From assembly GCF_007858975.2 (NCBI RefSeq), contig NZ_CP042220.2, positions 1,550,001 through 1,614,000 on the forward strand: a DNA stretch of 64,000 nucleotides, read 5' to 3'. The notes under the pieces are model-generated. The model ran no database searches. It was not told the origin of the DNA and saw only the letters and a program-made list of their open reading frames with translations. The DNA comes from Dickeya poaceiphila. Its GTDB lineage: Bacteria; Pseudomonadota; Gammaproteobacteria; Enterobacterales; Enterobacteriaceae. Below are positions 47,646 through 58,697 of the stretch, in pieces (the stretch's first letter is position 1; every line of letters starts with the position of its first letter). The translations under genes were made by a program, and so were the position numbers.

Positions 47646-48986
47646 TTAGGCAAAGATATCGACGCCATTAAGCCCTGTTACCATGGATTGCAGTTGCGTG
47701 GGTACTGCCAGTACTTCAGTTTCAGTGGCAATACGTTCGGACTGACCAAATTGCTGCTGGTAAGATGAAGCGTTGCCGCTGCCATTACCATTTGCATTGC
47801 TTGCCACTTGCTGCTGTGATTGCTGCCAACTGCCGGCGTCTGAGCCTACGCTGCTCTGTCCCAGATTGATGCCATTATCGGCCATCGCACTACGCAGGTG
47901 GGGTAGTGCAGACTCCAGTGCAGAACGTACCTGACTGTTACCCGAAATCATGTGAATCTGCGCCTGATTATCTTCGATTTTTAGCATGATATGCAGCGAA
48001 CCCAGTTCTTCAGGGTGAAGCTTAAGTTCAGCTGTTTGCTGTCCATTACGGGCAAACATGACGACTTGTTGACCTAATGCATCATTCCATTGCTGGGTAC
48101 CCATAGGTGCATTGAGCTGACTGGTTACGTGCTGTGCCGCTGGCTGAGCTGGCGTCGCGTTACTGGAAAACAGTGACGACAATGCCTGTAATGATGAATT
48201 AGTGCTTGCATCAGTTGGAGCGGATGCCGCTGTTGGATTGCTGGCACTGTCTTCTTTGCGCGACGCCAGCAGAGCGTTATCTCTGAATTGATCATAACCC
48301 GTTTCAGCTGCGTGCAAATCGGTATTTTTGGCTGCTGCAGTTTCTACACCCATTGAAGTCAGCGAGGATGCTAAAGTGCTATGCGTCGTTGTGGACGAAT
48401 TCAGTGTAAAGTTGCCTTGTGATGAATCACCAGTTTTTGCTGAATTCAGTAACGAACTTAACACATTGTTGCCGATTTTATCGCTTTTCAATCCGTCCAG
48501 TGCACCAGGCAAGTTTTGGGGAAGATGACTACCTTCAGAGGCTAATTTTGTTTGAGTGGTAGTCTGTACCGGAATCATTGCAAACAATGCTTGTATAGCC
48601 AGCGCATCGGCATCAGATGTTTTTTCGTCTTTTACACTTGCACTGTCTTTTTGTTGAGCCTTTTCCAGCAATGATTCAAGAGAATTGCCGGATTGTAGAT
48701 CGGTTAGTGTAAGCGTTCCTTTGGTCAAGGCACTTAGGATAGCATTCAGTTCATCACTATTGGCTTCAATACCGCCTTTGGCCAGTGCATCTTTGAATTC
48801 AGCACGTTCCTGATCGCTAAGAACTGCTTTCTTGGTAGCTTGCGTTGTGGATAGTTTCTGAGTGAGCAACTGCACAAAATTTTCCGGCAGTTGGTCTTTG
48901 CCCAATTGTGCAAGTAAGGAATTAGCCTGCGGCGCAATTGTGCTTGCATCAGTCGTAGTAGTGATAGTCATTGCCGGCAAGTTCAT
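47646..48986 (-). CDS. fliK: Hook-length control protein FliK
   Basis: A 446-residue ruler protein, longer than E. coli (375). The long N-terminal and middle part is rich in Ser, Thr, Ala and Gln and is probably unfolded, as a molecular ruler should be. The conserved C-terminal domain (about 310-390) has QQTAELKLHPEELGSLHIML, EDNQAQIHMISGNSQVRSAL and LPHLRSAMADNGI, which binds FlhB to switch substrates. Extra length in the middle would favour a longer hook. Confidence 0.94.
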   Translation of the reverse strand: MNLPAMTITTTTDASTIAPQANSLLAQLGKDQLPENFVQLLTQKLSTTQATKKAVLSDQERAEFKDALAKGGIEANSDELNAILSALTKGTLTLTDLQSGNSLESLLEKAQQKDSASVKDEKTSDADALAIQALFAMIPVQTTTQTKLASEGSHLPQNLPGALDGLKSDKIGNNVLSSLLNSAKTGDSSQGNFTLNSSTTTHSTLASSLTSMGVETAAAKNTDLHAAETGYDQFRDNALLASRKEDSASNPTAASAPTDASTNSSLQALSSLFSSNATPAQPAAQHVTSQLNAPMGTQQWNDALGQQVVMFARNGQQTAELKLHPEELGSLHIMLKIEDNQAQIHMISGNSQVRSALESALPHLRSAMADNGINLGQSSVGSDAGSWQQSQQQVASNANGNGSGNASSYQQQFGQSERIATETEVLAVPTQLQSMVTGLNGVDIFA

Positions 48987-48988
48987 AA

Positions 48989-49429
48989 TTATGTTTTCCT
49001 CATTGATGCACGTTGGGCGAACTCATCCATCCGCTTCTGTTCCTGACGATTTTCGTGTGCCAGCATCTTGGTCTGCTCACGTTGCTGTAACGTACTAAAT
49101 GCATTTAATCTCTGCTGCTTTTCTTGCCAGGCTTTGATTGCCTGATTTAAGCGTGAGGACCAATTCAATAACTGATGCTGATGCTGCTCAATCGCCTTTT
49201 CCAGAGTCAAAATAAATTGCTGATAATTCTGCCAGGAAGTATTTGCCATGCCTTCGGTCATGGAGTCATTGAGTCGCTGACGATAATCATCGTGATAACC
49301 TAACAACATATTCAGTTGCTGTTCAGCATGTAAATAGGCCTTTTGTATATGTCCCAGATGCGTTGTCGCAGCATCGGCCTCTTTTTGGGCTAAATCACGC
49401 AGCATAACGAAGGTTGACTGAGTTTTCAT
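48989..49429 (-). CDS. fliJ: Flagellar export chaperone FliJ
   Basis: A 146-residue antiparallel coiled coil, rich in Gln, Glu and Leu (AEQQLNMLLGYHDDYRQRLN, EKAIEQHQHQLLNWSSRLNQ). It sits in the FliI ring like the gamma stalk of ATP synthase. It lies between fliI (8-base gap) and fliK (2-base gap). Confidence 0.94.
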   Translation of the reverse strand: MKTQSTFVMLRDLAQKEADAATTHLGHIQKAYLHAEQQLNMLLGYHDDYRQRLNDSMTEGMANTSWQNYQQFILTLEKAIEQHQHQLLNWSSRLNQAIKAWQEKQQRLNAFSTLQQREQTKMLAHENRQEQKRMDEFAQRASMRKT

Positions 49430-49437
49430 CTGCCCTC

Positions 49438-50811
49438 CTATCGATTATACGGGAAAATGTTATTCAGTGCCTGACAGGCTTCTTCAAATGAGCTTCGCTC
49501 AAACATTCCCTGCTGCAAAAAGTGCTGCATATGCGGATACAGTTGTATAGCCCTATCAAGCAGCGGATCGCTGCCGGCGGCATAGGCACCAACATTAATC
49601 AAGTCGCGATTACGTTGGTAGCTGGATAGCGACTGTTTGAATTGTCTTACCGCAGAATAATGGTCTTCATTTATCAACGCTGTCATTGCACGACTGATCG
49701 AAGCTTCAATATCAATAGCCGGATAGTGCCCAGACTCTGCTAACTGACGTGATAACACAATATGACCGTCCAGAATAGCGCGGGCTGCATCAGCAATTGG
49801 ATCTTGCTGGTCGTCGCCTTCAGTCAACACTGTATAAAATGCCGTTATTGAACCACCACCAGAAATACCATTGCCTGCGCGCTCTACCAGTGCAGGCAGT
49901 TTAGCGAAAACTGAAGGTGGATAACCTTTGGTTGCTGGCGGTTCGCCAATAGCCAGTGCTATTTCACGCTGGGCCATCGCGTAACGCGTCAGCGAATCCA
50001 TAATTAACAATACATGATGCCCTCGGTCACGGAAATCTTCTGCGATGCGTGTAGCATAAGCTGCGCCCTGCATACGTAACAGGGGAGAAACATCTGCCGG
50101 GGCAGCGATTACCACTGAGCGGGCGAGTCCCTCAGTGCCGAGAATGTTTTCAATGAAGTCTTTGACTTCACGGCCACGTTCCCCGATCAGACCGACTACG
50201 ATCACATCGGCTTGAGTATAGCGGGCCATCATTCCAAGCAACACACTTTTACCTACACCGGAGCCGGCGAAAAGACCCATACGCTGGCCTCGGCCAACAG
50301 TCATTAATGCATTGATAGCACGAACGCCAACATCCAACACGTACTCAATCGGTGTACGCTGTAGAGGATTAAAAGGTGCTGTTACTAAGGGGGCGCTGTA
50401 GCCGGTATCAGGTGCTGGCAAACCATCCAGTGGTTTTGCACTGCCATCCAATACGCGGCCCAACAATGCGGGGCCTAACGGTAGCTGCTTACCTTGACTG
50501 CTGCCGGAAAGGCCGACGCGCTCATAAACGCGAGCTCCTGGTATGATGCCTTCAACTTCTTCAAGTGGCATCAGGAAGAGTTTTTGACCGTTAAAGCCGA
50601 CAACTTCGCTTTCTACTTCGTCAAACTGATTGTTACCACTCTGTCGTTCAATCAAACAGGTTGAACCTAATGGCATATGCAGGCCTGTTGCTTCAAGCAC
50701 CAATCCCGTTGCCCGCGTCAGTCGTCCATAGCGACGTATCGAGGGTGTATTAGCGATACGTTTTTCAAACGCATCAATGGAGTTGAGCCAACGGGATAGA
50801 CGCACAGTCAT
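49438..50811 (-). CDS. fliI: Flagellum-specific ATPase FliI
   Basis: About 457 residues from [23 protein letters not shown] at 50811 overlaps the fliH stop (TGATG), so the open frame upstream is not used. Walker A is [16 protein letters not shown], the Walker B strand is [18 protein letters not shown], and [19 protein letters not shown] is the ATPase-family loop. It powers unfolding or release of export substrates at the gate. Confidence 0.97.
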   Translation of the reverse strand: MTVRLSRWLNSIDAFEKRIANTPSIRRYGRLTRATGLVLEATGLHMPLGSTCLIERQSGNNQFDEVESEVVGFNGQKLFLMPLEEVEGIIPGARVYERVGLSGSSQGKQLPLGPALLGRVLDGSAKPLDGLPAPDTGYSAPLVTAPFNPLQRTPIEYVLDVGVRAINALMTVGRGQRMGLFAGSGVGKSVLLGMMARYTQADVIVVGLIGERGREVKDFIENILGTEGLARSVVIAAPADVSPLLRMQGAAYATRIAEDFRDRGHHVLLIMDSLTRYAMAQREIALAIGEPPATKGYPPSVFAKLPALVERAGNGISGGGSITAFYTVLTEGDDQQDPIADAARAILDGHIVLSRQLAESGHYPAIDIEASISRAMTALINEDHYSAVRQFKQSLSSYQRNRDLINVGAYAAGSDPLLDRAIQLYPHMQHFLQQGMFERSSFEEACQALNNIFPYNR

Positions 50812-51560
50812 CACAGCTCTCCTGGTGCGGCCAGTCGGCAAAGTTCATGCCAGCGTGTGGCTATGCTAGCATCAAGATCTCCTTCTTCGGCACTCACTTT
50901 GCAACCGCCTGGATGCAGCTGATTATCGGCCAGTAATCGCCAGCCGTGCAGACTGAGAGTAGGGCCAAGATGCTGTTCTACCAACGCCAGATCTGCTGGA
51001 TGTACTCGCAACTGTGGTTTGCCACTGAACATCGGTTCTTGTTGAATTAACTGCTGTATTTGCCCCATCAAAGCAGTACCATCACAAACGGGTGCCTGAC
51101 CAATAACCTGTCTGGCAGCCGTTAAGGCCAGTTGCATCATCCGAGAAACAATCACGCTGTCGAGTGCATCCAGTGTTTGCTGAAACTCATTGACCATTTG
51201 CTGCATCTGGGCAATAACGGGTTGCTGCTGTTGCGCTGCATCTTGTAAACCTTGTTGTGTCCCAGCCTGAAGCCCATCCTGATAGCCAGCGGCATACCCC
51301 TGCTGTTTACCTTCAGCAAATCCGGTTTCGCGCGCCTGTTGCAGCACCTGTTCACGTAGCGTAGCCAGGTCATCTTGTGGTTGCTGAAAATCAGACATGG
51401 CAAAGAAACCGTTGTCGTCTTGTGGCTGTAGCGGCGCGGCGACAGTGGAAGATGAGACCGGAACCACTACGTCCTTAACCGCGGACGTAGGAGAGGACAG
51501 GTCATCCAACTTCCAAGGCTGCCAGTCAAGATCGCTGGAAGAATTAGACAAACGCGTCAT
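50811..51560 (-). CDS. fliH: FliI regulator and linker protein FliH
   Basis: About 249 residues from [20 protein letters not shown]. The tryptophan-bearing N-terminus docks FliN. Residues about 75-110 hold GxxxG-type repeats ([20 protein letters not shown]), typical of FliH helices. The C-terminal domain ([20 protein letters not shown]) binds FliI. The ATG at 51560 is preferred over a GTG nine bases upstream. It overlaps fliG by 17 bases. Confidence 0.95.
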   Translation of the reverse strand: MTRLSNSSSDLDWQPWKLDDLSSPTSAVKDVVVPVSSSTVAAPLQPQDDNGFFAMSDFQQPQDDLATLREQVLQQARETGFAEGKQQGYAAGYQDGLQAGTQQGLQDAAQQQQPVIAQMQQMVNEFQQTLDALDSVIVSRMMQLALTAARQVIGQAPVCDGTALMGQIQQLIQQEPMFSGKPQLRVHPADLALVEQHLGPTLSLHGWRLLADNQLHPGGCKVSAEEGDLDASIATRWHELCRLAAPGEL

Positions 51561-52536
51561 CGCCACCACCGATAATCATTTCGCCGCTGTCTGCCAAACG
51601 ACGTACAATGAGCAAAATGGCTTTCTGTTCGTTTTCCACCTGAGACATACGTACCGGGCCACGAGTTGCCAGATCGTCGCGCAGAATTTCTGCCGCACGT
51701 TGCGACATGTTGCGCAGGAATTTCTCGCGTAGCGGCTGATCTGCCCCTTTCAGTGCGATCAGCAGAGACTCGGATTCCACTTCCTGCAGCAAGCGCTGGA
51801 TACTGCGGTCGTCCACTTCCACCAAGTTTTCGAACAGGAACATTTCATCGATAATTTTCTGTGCCAGTTCGCCATCGAACTCGCGTACTGCATCGATAAC
51901 CGCTTCTTCGTGCTGCGTTTTCATCAAGTTGATGATCTCTGCCGCAGTACGAACACCTCCCATCTTGCTGCGTTTGAGATTTTGACCATCCAACAGTCCG
52001 TTAAGGACTTCAGTCAGTTCCGCCAATGCGGATGGCTGTACCCCACCGAAGGTAGCAATACGCAGCATGACGTCATTGCGCATACGTTCATCGAAATAGG
52101 CCAGAATATCCGCTGCCTGCGCACGTTTAAGGTGCACCAGAATGGTGGCGATAATCTGCGGGTGTTCATCACGGATAAGATCGGCAGCACTTTGTGGCTC
52201 CATGAAGTTGAGCGTTTCCATGCCAGAAGAGGTTTCCTTGCTTTCAAGGATATCTTCCAGCAGGCTGGAGGCACGTTCTTCACCCAATGCTTTGACCAGC
52301 ACAGAGCGGAGGTAGTCACCGGCGTTTACACCCAGTGCTGCATACTGCTCAGCTTCAACATCAAATTCACGTAAAACTTCCAACAACTCCGACTGAGAGA
52401 CCTGCTTCATATTGGCCATCGCAGTACTGAGATGCTGAACCTCACGCGTTGAAAGGTGCGTAAAAACTTCTGCCGCACGGTCTTCGCCAATAGTCATCAA
52501 TAAGACGGCGCTTTTTTCTGTACCTGTCAGACTCAT
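51544..52536 (-). CDS. fliG: Motor switch/rotor protein FliG
   Basis: A 330-residue protein. The N-domain ([20 protein letters not shown]) binds FliF. The middle domain has the EHPQ motif ([15 protein letters not shown]) for FliM. The C-terminal torque domain has the charged helix [20 protein letters not shown] and [20 protein letters not shown], which faces MotA. The start overlaps the fliF stop by four bases. Confidence 0.97.
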   Translation of the reverse strand: MSLTGTEKSAVLLMTIGEDRAAEVFTHLSTREVQHLSTAMANMKQVSQSELLEVLREFDVEAEQYAALGVNAGDYLRSVLVKALGEERASSLLEDILESKETSSGMETLNFMEPQSAADLIRDEHPQIIATILVHLKRAQAADILAYFDERMRNDVMLRIATFGGVQPSALAELTEVLNGLLDGQNLKRSKMGGVRTAAEIINLMKTQHEEAVIDAVREFDGELAQKIIDEMFLFENLVEVDDRSIQRLLQEVESESLLIALKGADQPLREKFLRNMSQRAAEILRDDLATRGPVRMSQVENEQKAILLIVRRLADSGEMIIGGGDDAFV

Positions 52537-54230
52537 AGTTCGTTACTCATCCAGTGACGGATTACCAGTGCGAAAACACGAGGATCGTTGTCGGCCAGTT
52601 CACGGATACGCTGGCTGTGCATTTCTGCATGGGCGCGCTGTTCGGATTTCCTGTGCATTTCTTCTTCCATCGCACTAATCGAGACAGATACATCCGAATC
52701 CTGACCACGCAGAGCTGCAGCAGCCTCGGCGGCTTCTTGTATCTGAATGCGTTTCTGCAACTGCGGACGTACCAGCTTACGATATAGAATCCAGCCAACA
52801 ATTAGCACCAGCAACCAGCGGCCCATTTCAACCAGCAGATCAAAGAATGCCTGTTTCTTCCAGAAGGGCAGTTCACCAGAAGTGGTCTCTGTAACGGTAA
52901 ATGGTGTATTGACCACATTCAGCGAGTCGCCGCGATCACCGGAGAAGCCCATCGCTTCACGCACCAATGCTTCTATCTTTTTCAACTGTTCGTCGCTGAG
53001 CGCAGCCGGTTTACCATCTTCGCCCTGTGTGTAATTAACTACCACGGCGACAGACAGGCGCTGAACATTTCCAGTGCTTTGTTTGGTATGACGGATTGTG
53101 CGATCAACTTCATAGTTAATCGTTTGATCATGCCGACTGTTGTAAGTCTGATTGGCTGAGCTGTTGCCCGATGTTTGAGTATTGGCTCCTGCCGTAGTTG
53201 CATTATTTTGATTATTAGTATTATTTGCCGGCGGAGTTGAAATAGGTGCGGTGGGCGCCGGCGTCGGTGTATTAGAAAGTGCACCGGGCACACCACCTAC
53301 GTTAGCCCCACCACGTTGATCGCTCTGGCTGGTTTGCTGAGATCGCACAGCAGATTGATTGGGAGCTTGATTCGGTTGGTATTGTTCATCAGTCTGTTCT
53401 CGATTAGCGAAATCGATTTGGGCAGTGACCTGTGCATGTACATTACCAGAACCGACTACCGGTACCAGAATCGCTTCAATACGGCGCTGGTAATTGTTTT
53501 CGACCTCATTAGCATACTTCAATTGAGCGGCATTGAGATCGCGTCCAGAGCTATCATTCTGGGTCAACAGTTTGCCGGTCTGATCAACCACGGTTACTTT
53601 GTCGGCAGGAAGACCTGCTACGCTGCTGGAAACCAGATAAGTAATGGCACTAATCTGTCCGTCATCCAACGCTCTGCCGGGCTGCAGAGTAACAGTGACT
53701 GCTGCAGATGGGGATTTCTGCTCACGCACAAATAACGATGGTTTGGGAATGGCAAGATGAACACGTGCATTCTGGATAGGACCCAGCGTTTCCATTGTTC
53801 TCGCCAGTTCGCCTTCCAGCGCGCGTTGGTAGTTAATTTGCTCGCTAAACTGGCTGATACCGAATTTTTCCTGGTCTAGCAGCTCAAAGCCTACTGCGCC
53901 ACCTTTTGGTAAACCTTGCTGCGCCAGTTTTAATCGGGTTTCATAGACTTTGTCTGACGGGATCATGATAGCCGCGCCGCTTTCCGTAAAGCGGTAGGGG
54001 ATATTCATTTTGCCCAGTTCGGAGACAATGCTACCACCATCGCGTTCGTTCAGATTAGTGTAAAGTACCCGATAGTCAGGACCACGTGCCCACAATGACA
54101 ATGCAACAATAATCGCAATAGTCGCTGCGGCAGCAATCAATAAAGGGATTTTAGGGTTGGCACGCAAACGGTTGAGTATTTCACCAAAGCTTTTCCCGCC
54201 GGTAGCGGCTCCGGATGTTAAGGCGTTCAT
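52533..54230 (-). CDS. fliF: MS-ring protein FliF
   Basis: A 565-residue protein. TM1 ([20 protein letters not shown]) and TM2 ([16 protein letters not shown]) bracket the periplasmic ring-building motifs ([40 protein letters not shown]). A stretch rich in Asn, Gln, Ser, Thr and Pro (about 300-370) is the flexible linker. The C-terminal tail [20 protein letters not shown] binds FliG. It heads the leftward fliFGHIJKLMNOPQR run. Confidence 0.97.
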   Translation of the reverse strand: MNALTSGAATGGKSFGEILNRLRANPKIPLLIAAAATIAIIVALSLWARGPDYRVLYTNLNERDGGSIVSELGKMNIPYRFTESGAAIMIPSDKVYETRLKLAQQGLPKGGAVGFELLDQEKFGISQFSEQINYQRALEGELARTMETLGPIQNARVHLAIPKPSLFVREQKSPSAAVTVTLQPGRALDDGQISAITYLVSSSVAGLPADKVTVVDQTGKLLTQNDSSGRDLNAAQLKYANEVENNYQRRIEAILVPVVGSGNVHAQVTAQIDFANREQTDEQYQPNQAPNQSAVRSQQTSQSDQRGGANVGGVPGALSNTPTPAPTAPISTPPANNTNNQNNATTAGANTQTSGNSSANQTYNSRHDQTINYEVDRTIRHTKQSTGNVQRLSVAVVVNYTQGEDGKPAALSDEQLKKIEALVREAMGFSGDRGDSLNVVNTPFTVTETTSGELPFWKKQAFFDLLVEMGRWLLVLIVGWILYRKLVRPQLQKRIQIQEAAEAAAALRGQDSDVSVSISAMEEEMHRKSEQRAHAEMHSQRIRELADNDPRVFALVIRHWMSNEL

Positions 54231-54554
54231 ACTCTATCTCTGCCTGGTTGCTGAACGATATTGATAACGTTGTAACGTAACAAAACAGAACTCCCTGATT
54301 GCGCAATCATAAAAACTCATCACCTACATTTACCGGCATGTCATTATTTTCCGTTACGCAAAAATTGATGGGTCGATAAGCTAGCATTTTTAATGTCATT
54401 TATACGATTTATTGCCTTATGGATATGGTAGCTTATTAAGCCTATAAAGATATGTATGTAAAATAACCTGTGTAAATTCTGCGTCTTTTTATATATATAT
54501 CTGATTATTATTGGTTTTTATCTCGTTAGCATATCTTTAGTTGAGGAATCAGGC
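54231..54554. promoter_or_regulatory. Divergent fliF/fliE control region
   Basis: About 320 AT-rich bases between the divergent fliF and fliE starts. In enterobacteria both are class II genes driven by FlhDC and sigma70, so the activator site should lie here. I cannot place a degenerate FlhDC box by eye. No gene is visible. Confidence 0.5.
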
Positions 54555-54872
54555 ATGTCTATTCAGGGTATCGATGCAGTGTTGCAGCAGATGCACGTTA
54601 CTGCAACCAAAGCAGCCGCCGGTGGGTTCGATTCCAATGTGGCGTCGCAGTCTGGTTTTGCCAATGAATTAAAGCTCGCGCTTGATAAAATCAACGAAAC
54701 ACGGACGAAGGCTCAAACACAGGCTGAGGCGTTTACGTTAGGTACACCAGGCGTCGCCCTAAATGATGTCATGGTCGACAACCAAAAAGCATCCATTGCT
54801 TTGCAAATGGGTGTTCAGGTTCGGAATAAACTGGTGTCAGCCTATCAAGAAGTAATGAATATGACCATATAA
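54555..54872 (+). CDS. fliE: MS-ring/rod adaptor FliE
   Basis: A 105-residue protein: MSIQGIDAVLQQMHVTATKA at the start and SIALQMGVQVRNKLVSAYQE, VMNMTI at the end, close to E. coli FliE (104). It joins the MS ring to the rod and is the first substrate exported. TTGAGGAATCAGGC precedes the ATG. It stands alone on its strand among leftward genes. Confidence 0.95.
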   Translation: MSIQGIDAVLQQMHVTATKAAAGGFDSNVASQSGFANELKLALDKINETRTKAQTQAEAFTLGTPGVALNDVMVDNQKASIALQMGVQVRNKLVSAYQEVMNMTI

Positions 54873-54904
54873 TCGTAGATAGAGCACAGTGCGATTATCT
54901 TTGT

Positions 54905-55030
54905 AAGTCGTATATACCCGTTATACTTCACATACTGGATCGTTGGCCGCTTTGTTTGATCTCGGTTACTGACTTGAGCAAGCTCCCAAGGAGCCGTTCG
55001 GTTGCCGCGGCACAAGGCTCATAATTATTA
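54905..55030. repeat. Decayed copy of the dispersed intergenic repeat
   Basis: TATACCCGTTATACTTCA, then GGATCGTTGGCCGCTTTG and GAGCAAGCTCCCAAGGAGCC follow the order of an intergenic repeat common in Pectobacterium and Dickeya (TATACCCGTCAT..TTCAAG.., GTTGGC.., AAGCTCC..). The copy near 11336-11510 belongs to the same kind but in the other orientation. Boundaries are approximate. It lies in the fliE-fliT gap (54873-55239), which has no gene. Confidence 0.5.
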
Positions 55031-55239
55031 ACCTTACCCTGAGAACCAACGCTTTTTATTTATGCTGAGGTTTGAACTGTTTTCTTGGGTAAACTAATGT
55101 TATTTATAGTTATTGTTGTTTTTAGGGTGAATTGCTAATAGTTATTCACCCTGATTTTAAGGTAAGCAGAACTCACACGTAGTATCAATGAGCCAGCTCT
55201 TCTGAAAGGTTCATGGAGTCGGAGTCAACACATTGCCAA

Positions 55240-55602
55240 TCAAGGCTGTGGCTTTCCTGGAAGTATATCGTTGGAAAACTCGGCGTATACGTTATTAACT
55301 GATTTCTGGTTTTGGGACTGCTGCATTAATATTGTCAGTTCTTCCATTCTGTTTTGTAAAAGTTTTTTCACCTGAGCTTCCGTATCCAGTATATCCTGAA
55401 GAAGTTGACGAAACTGCAACTGCACAGTGCTGGGAATATTGGCTGGAACCGTAATCTGGCTGATTCTCTCTATCGATTGAATATAAATGATTTCTTGCTC
55501 AACAACATCATCCCATAATCCATTGAGGGCCATGGTTTTGATGTTTCGGATGAGTGAGAGCAGCCCCTGATACTCAGTTAGTAATGGAGAGAGATTTTCC
55601 AT
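55240..55602 (-). CDS. fliT: Flagellar export chaperone FliT
   Basis: About 120 residues from MENLSPLLTEYQGLLSLIRN; the ATG overlaps the fliS stop (TAATG), and residues upstream in frame are inside fliS. A helical bundle with ALNGLWDDVVEQEIIYIQSI in the middle. FliT is the chaperone for FliD and in Salmonella also binds FlhC to lower class II transcription. Sequence is divergent, as is normal for FliT. Confidence 0.88.
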   Translation of the reverse strand: MENLSPLLTEYQGLLSLIRNIKTMALNGLWDDVVEQEIIYIQSIERISQITVPANIPSTVQLQFRQLLQDILDTEAQVKKLLQNRMEELTILMQQSQNQKSVNNVYAEFSNDILPGKPQP

Positions 55603-56012
55603 TAGCGCGCTTCCGTCGTTGGTTGATGACCAGGCCCAATTTGTTTCCAAGCATCCGCAATGTTATCAAGGAGAGATTCAACTTCTATAATTGCCTGCAA
55701 ATCGTTGTTAATGTTTGCGTGCAATAACCGACGCACCATGTAATCGTAAAGATCAGCCAGATTCTCTGCCAGCTCGCCGCCTTTTTCCATATCTAATCCA
55801 AGCTTTAGGCCATTGCTGATAAGATCAATCGCTTTGGATAAGGCATTCCCTTTGCCGACAACGTCATTCTGTTCAAGAAGAATTCTTGCCCGGATAAGCG
55901 CACTCTTGGCACCGTCAAACAGCATGACGATCAACTGATGAGGGCTAGCGCTCATAACGGCACTTTCCACACTTACCTGAGCATATGCCTGACTGACATT
56001 CTTTCTATACAT
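55602..56012 (-). CDS. fliS: Flagellin export chaperone FliS
   Basis: About 136 residues, MYRKNVSQAYAQVSVESAVM, SASPHQLIVMLFDGAKSALI, with the conserved ALSKAIDLISNGLKLGLD and LYDYMVRRLLHANINND. It binds flagellin's C-terminal coil. Starts at 56018 or 56012 (MVMYRK) are both possible; E. coli begins MY, so I use 56012. It lies 98 bases past fliD in the same direction. Confidence 0.94.
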   Translation of the reverse strand: MYRKNVSQAYAQVSVESAVMSASPHQLIVMLFDGAKSALIRARILLEQNDVVGKGNALSKAIDLISNGLKLGLDMEKGGELAENLADLYDYMVRRLLHANINNDLQAIIEVESLLDNIADAWKQIGPGHQPTTEAR

Positions 56013-56116
56013 GACCATGCGTTGGATAACCGATTAACAATAAATAATAAAGGCTGTAATATTCGGAGGTATATGATGGCCTTAACGCATAGCATGTCAT
56101 ATACCTCTTAATTTAA

Positions 56117-57553
56117 TTAGCTGGAGCTATTGTTTTTATTAAACTGCTGCGTCAGGTAAGTACTGGTTGACGACATTTTAGATAACATGGTGTTAAGCTG
56201 GGTAAATTGAGTCTTATAACGTGCCATGGTGGAGTCAATACTGGCTTGAATACTGGTAAGCCGTTTGTCAATGTTTTGCTGACTTGTCTCGATACTTGCC
56301 TGAGCTGATTTGAGCAAGCCATCTTTTGAGTCTAATGTTTTACTCAGGTAAGTTCCTGCTTGAGTAGCGAATCCGGTAGTAGAACCGTCACCAGTGAAAA
56401 AGGCCGCTACACCACTGGCGTTGGTTTTTAGTGCCTTTTCAAGAGTTGCATTACCACGATCACTTATAACCAGTTTACCGGTGGATGGGTCTTGAGTAAT
56501 TCCCAGATCAGGCATAATGTGCAAAGCACCACTCCCGCTCTGAAAATTGGTCATCAGGCTTTGTAATTGTCGCTGAACGGTACGAATGGTGCCATCATTG
56601 GCCAGCGCACCATTTTTCGTTGACTGCGCATCGAATTTAGTTTGTGTTTGTATGACATCCAGAACGTTATTATAGGATGTCACCCAGTCCTGAACCGCTT
56701 TTTTGGTTTTAGAGATATCCGTGTCTATTGTCAAGGTTTCAGGTGTAGAACCTACGGCGGATGCGGACTTAAGGTTTAGCGTTACACCATTGATAGCGGT
56801 CGTTACGGTATTGCTCTGACTGGTTATTGGCATATTGTTGAACGTGAATGATGCATCCTTGGCTGCAACCTGCTCGGTTAAGCTGCCCAATGAGCTGGAA
56901 AGTGAGCCACTCACTGAAATGGTCATCGCGGACTGTGTGCCTGTATCTTTTGCCGTCAGCATCAGATAGTTGCTGGTACCATTATTAACAATGCTAGCGT
57001 TGACGCTACCGCCTGCATTGTTAATCGCATCGCGGATATCATTTAAGGATGTTTTGTCATCAGTCAATGTAATAGTCAGCGGTTTCGATTGGCTAGGCTG
57101 TGAAATCGTGATCGTGCTGCTAGTGCTTGAGGTGCCACCTGATACTAGCGCTGTTGACACACTGCTAAACGGGCCTGATATTTGCGACTGCGCCTGAGCG
57201 AGGTTGTTGACAAAAATACTGTACGAACCGGCAACGGCTGTACTATCTGTTGGGGTTGCGCTGAATGCTGTGTTAGTGCTGGTCACGGCAGTTGATGAAA
57301 TGCTTTGCATATTCTGCAAGGTACTGGTGGCACTTTGCAAGCTTTTCATTGCAGCCTCGACAGTGCTATAGGCTGTGGCCTGTGCACTTAGCGAAGTTTG
57401 TTTATCTTTATAAGGTGTCAAGCGCTGCTCTTCGACGGTTTCCAGTTTAGTGAGCAGACTACTCAAATCTAACGATTGCCCACTAACAGTTGACCCGAGG
57501 TTCATACCTATCGATGAGATAATGTCTGAATTACTGCTAACCGTCGTCGCCAT
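56117..57553 (-). CDS. fliD: Filament cap protein FliD
   Basis: About 478 residues. MATTVSSNSDIISSIGMNLG opens the D0 part; LDLSSLLTKLETVEEQRLTP follows; the Ser/Thr-rich surface domains occupy about 90-390; the C-terminal coil is STMARYKTQFTQLNTMLSKM. AAGG stands 10 bases before the ATG at 57553; a GTG six bases upstream is less likely. A consensus sigma28 promoter lies just upstream, between fliD and IS copy 2. Confidence 0.95.
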   Translation of the reverse strand: MATTVSSNSDIISSIGMNLGSTVSGQSLDLSSLLTKLETVEEQRLTPYKDKQTSLSAQATAYSTVEAAMKSLQSATSTLQNMQSISSTAVTSTNTAFSATPTDSTAVAGSYSIFVNNLAQAQSQISGPFSSVSTALVSGGTSSTSSTITISQPSQSKPLTITLTDDKTSLNDIRDAINNAGGSVNASIVNNGTSNYLMLTAKDTGTQSAMTISVSGSLSSSLGSLTEQVAAKDASFTFNNMPITSQSNTVTTAINGVTLNLKSASAVGSTPETLTIDTDISKTKKAVQDWVTSYNNVLDVIQTQTKFDAQSTKNGALANDGTIRTVQRQLQSLMTNFQSGSGALHIMPDLGITQDPSTGKLVISDRGNATLEKALKTNASGVAAFFTGDGSTTGFATQAGTYLSKTLDSKDGLLKSAQASIETSQQNIDKRLTSIQASIDSTMARYKTQFTQLNTMLSKMSSTSTYLTQQFNKNNSSS

Positions 57554-57593
57554 GATCACATACCTTCAGTGGTTTAAGTTATTAACAATAAGC

Positions 57594-57620
57594 TTATCGG
57601 CACTGTAACCGAAAAGTTTA
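57594..57620 (-). promoter_or_regulatory. Sigma28 promoter of fliDST
   Basis: On the minus strand TAAACTTT, 11 bases, GCCGATAA: a perfect -10 and a near-perfect -35. It is about 40 bases upstream of fliD and lies 191 bases from the edge of IS copy 2, so the insertion left it whole. Confidence 0.9.
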
Positions 57621-57840
57621 TATGCGTAATGTAAATTTCAGCGTAATCGTTATTGGTCCTGATTTCCATCATTCAAATGTAGAGTGACCTGATTCTCCAC
57701 CACGCCAGGTAGTGGGCAAGCGGCTAAGTGAATAAACTCTCCACTCAGAGGCGGCTCGCCCTACTCAGTCAATGTTGTGGCAACTCTGCGAGTGATTTCT
57801 CCACATGGGAATGACCTGCCCCCAGTATTAGATACAACGA

Positions 57841-58674
57841 TCAGTTAGTAATGTCGGTTTGTTTACCTTCTAATTTTCCATTTCTCCAGCTTGCTGCAAA
57901 TTCAGACGGCGTCTGGTAATTCAGCGAAGAATGAGGCCGACATTCGCTATAGTCCTGCCGCCAGTCATTAATGATTTTCCGGGCATGAAGAATATCGCTG
58001 AACCAGTGTTCATTCAGGCATTCATCCCGAAAGCGACCGTTGAAACTCTCAATAAATCCGTTCTGCGTTGGCTTACCTGGCTGGATAAGTCGCAACTCCA
58101 CACCATGCTCAAAGGCCCATTGATCGAGCGCGCGGCAGGTAAATTCCGGGCCCTGATCGGTTCTTATTGTCGCCGGATAGCCACGAAAGAGCGCGATGCT
58201 GTCCAGAATACGCGTGACCTGAACGCCTGAAATACCGAAAGCAGCAGTGATCGTCAGACATTCTTTCGTGAAATCATCCACACAAGTCAGGCACTTAATC
58301 CGGCGGCCGCTGGCAAGTGCATCCATGACAAAATCCATCGACCATGTCAGGTTCGGCGAATCCGGACGAAGAAGCGGAAGCCGCTCAGTCGCCAGACCCT
58401 TACGGCGCTGTCTGCGTTTTACGCCCAGGCCATTGAGATGATAGATGCGGTAGACCCGTTTGTGGTTAACGCAAAGGCCTTCACGACGCAGAAGCTGCCA
58501 GATACGCCGGTAACCGAAACGTCGGCGTTCCATTGCCAGTTCGGTGATACGTGCAGACAGATACGCATCAGTAGCCGGGCGGTGCGCATCATAACGGCAG
58601 GACGACAGGGACAAACCTGTCAGCCTGCAGGCACGCCGTTGCGACAGACCTGTCGCTTTGCACATCACTGTCAC
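57841..58674 (-). CDS. IS3-family transposase OrfB, copy 2
   Basis: A 277-residue frame like copy 1 OrfB, with a small number of substitutions (for example [13 protein letters not shown] where copy 1 has IDFVMD). The Asp, Asp and Glu of the catalytic core are kept ([26 protein letters not shown]). It can be made only if translated apart from the broken orfA, so the element may be unable to move by itself. Its reading direction is towards fliD. Confidence 0.88.
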   Translation of the reverse strand: MTVMCKATGLSQRRACRLTGLSLSSCRYDAHRPATDAYLSARITELAMERRRFGYRRIWQLLRREGLCVNHKRVYRIYHLNGLGVKRRQRRKGLATERLPLLRPDSPNLTWSMDFVMDALASGRRIKCLTCVDDFTKECLTITAAFGISGVQVTRILDSIALFRGYPATIRTDQGPEFTCRALDQWAFEHGVELRLIQPGKPTQNGFIESFNGRFRDECLNEHWFSDILHARKIINDWRQDYSECRPHSSLNYQTPSEFAASWRNGKLEGKQTDITN

Positions 58675-58697
58675 GGCTTCCCGCTTCTGGTCTGTCG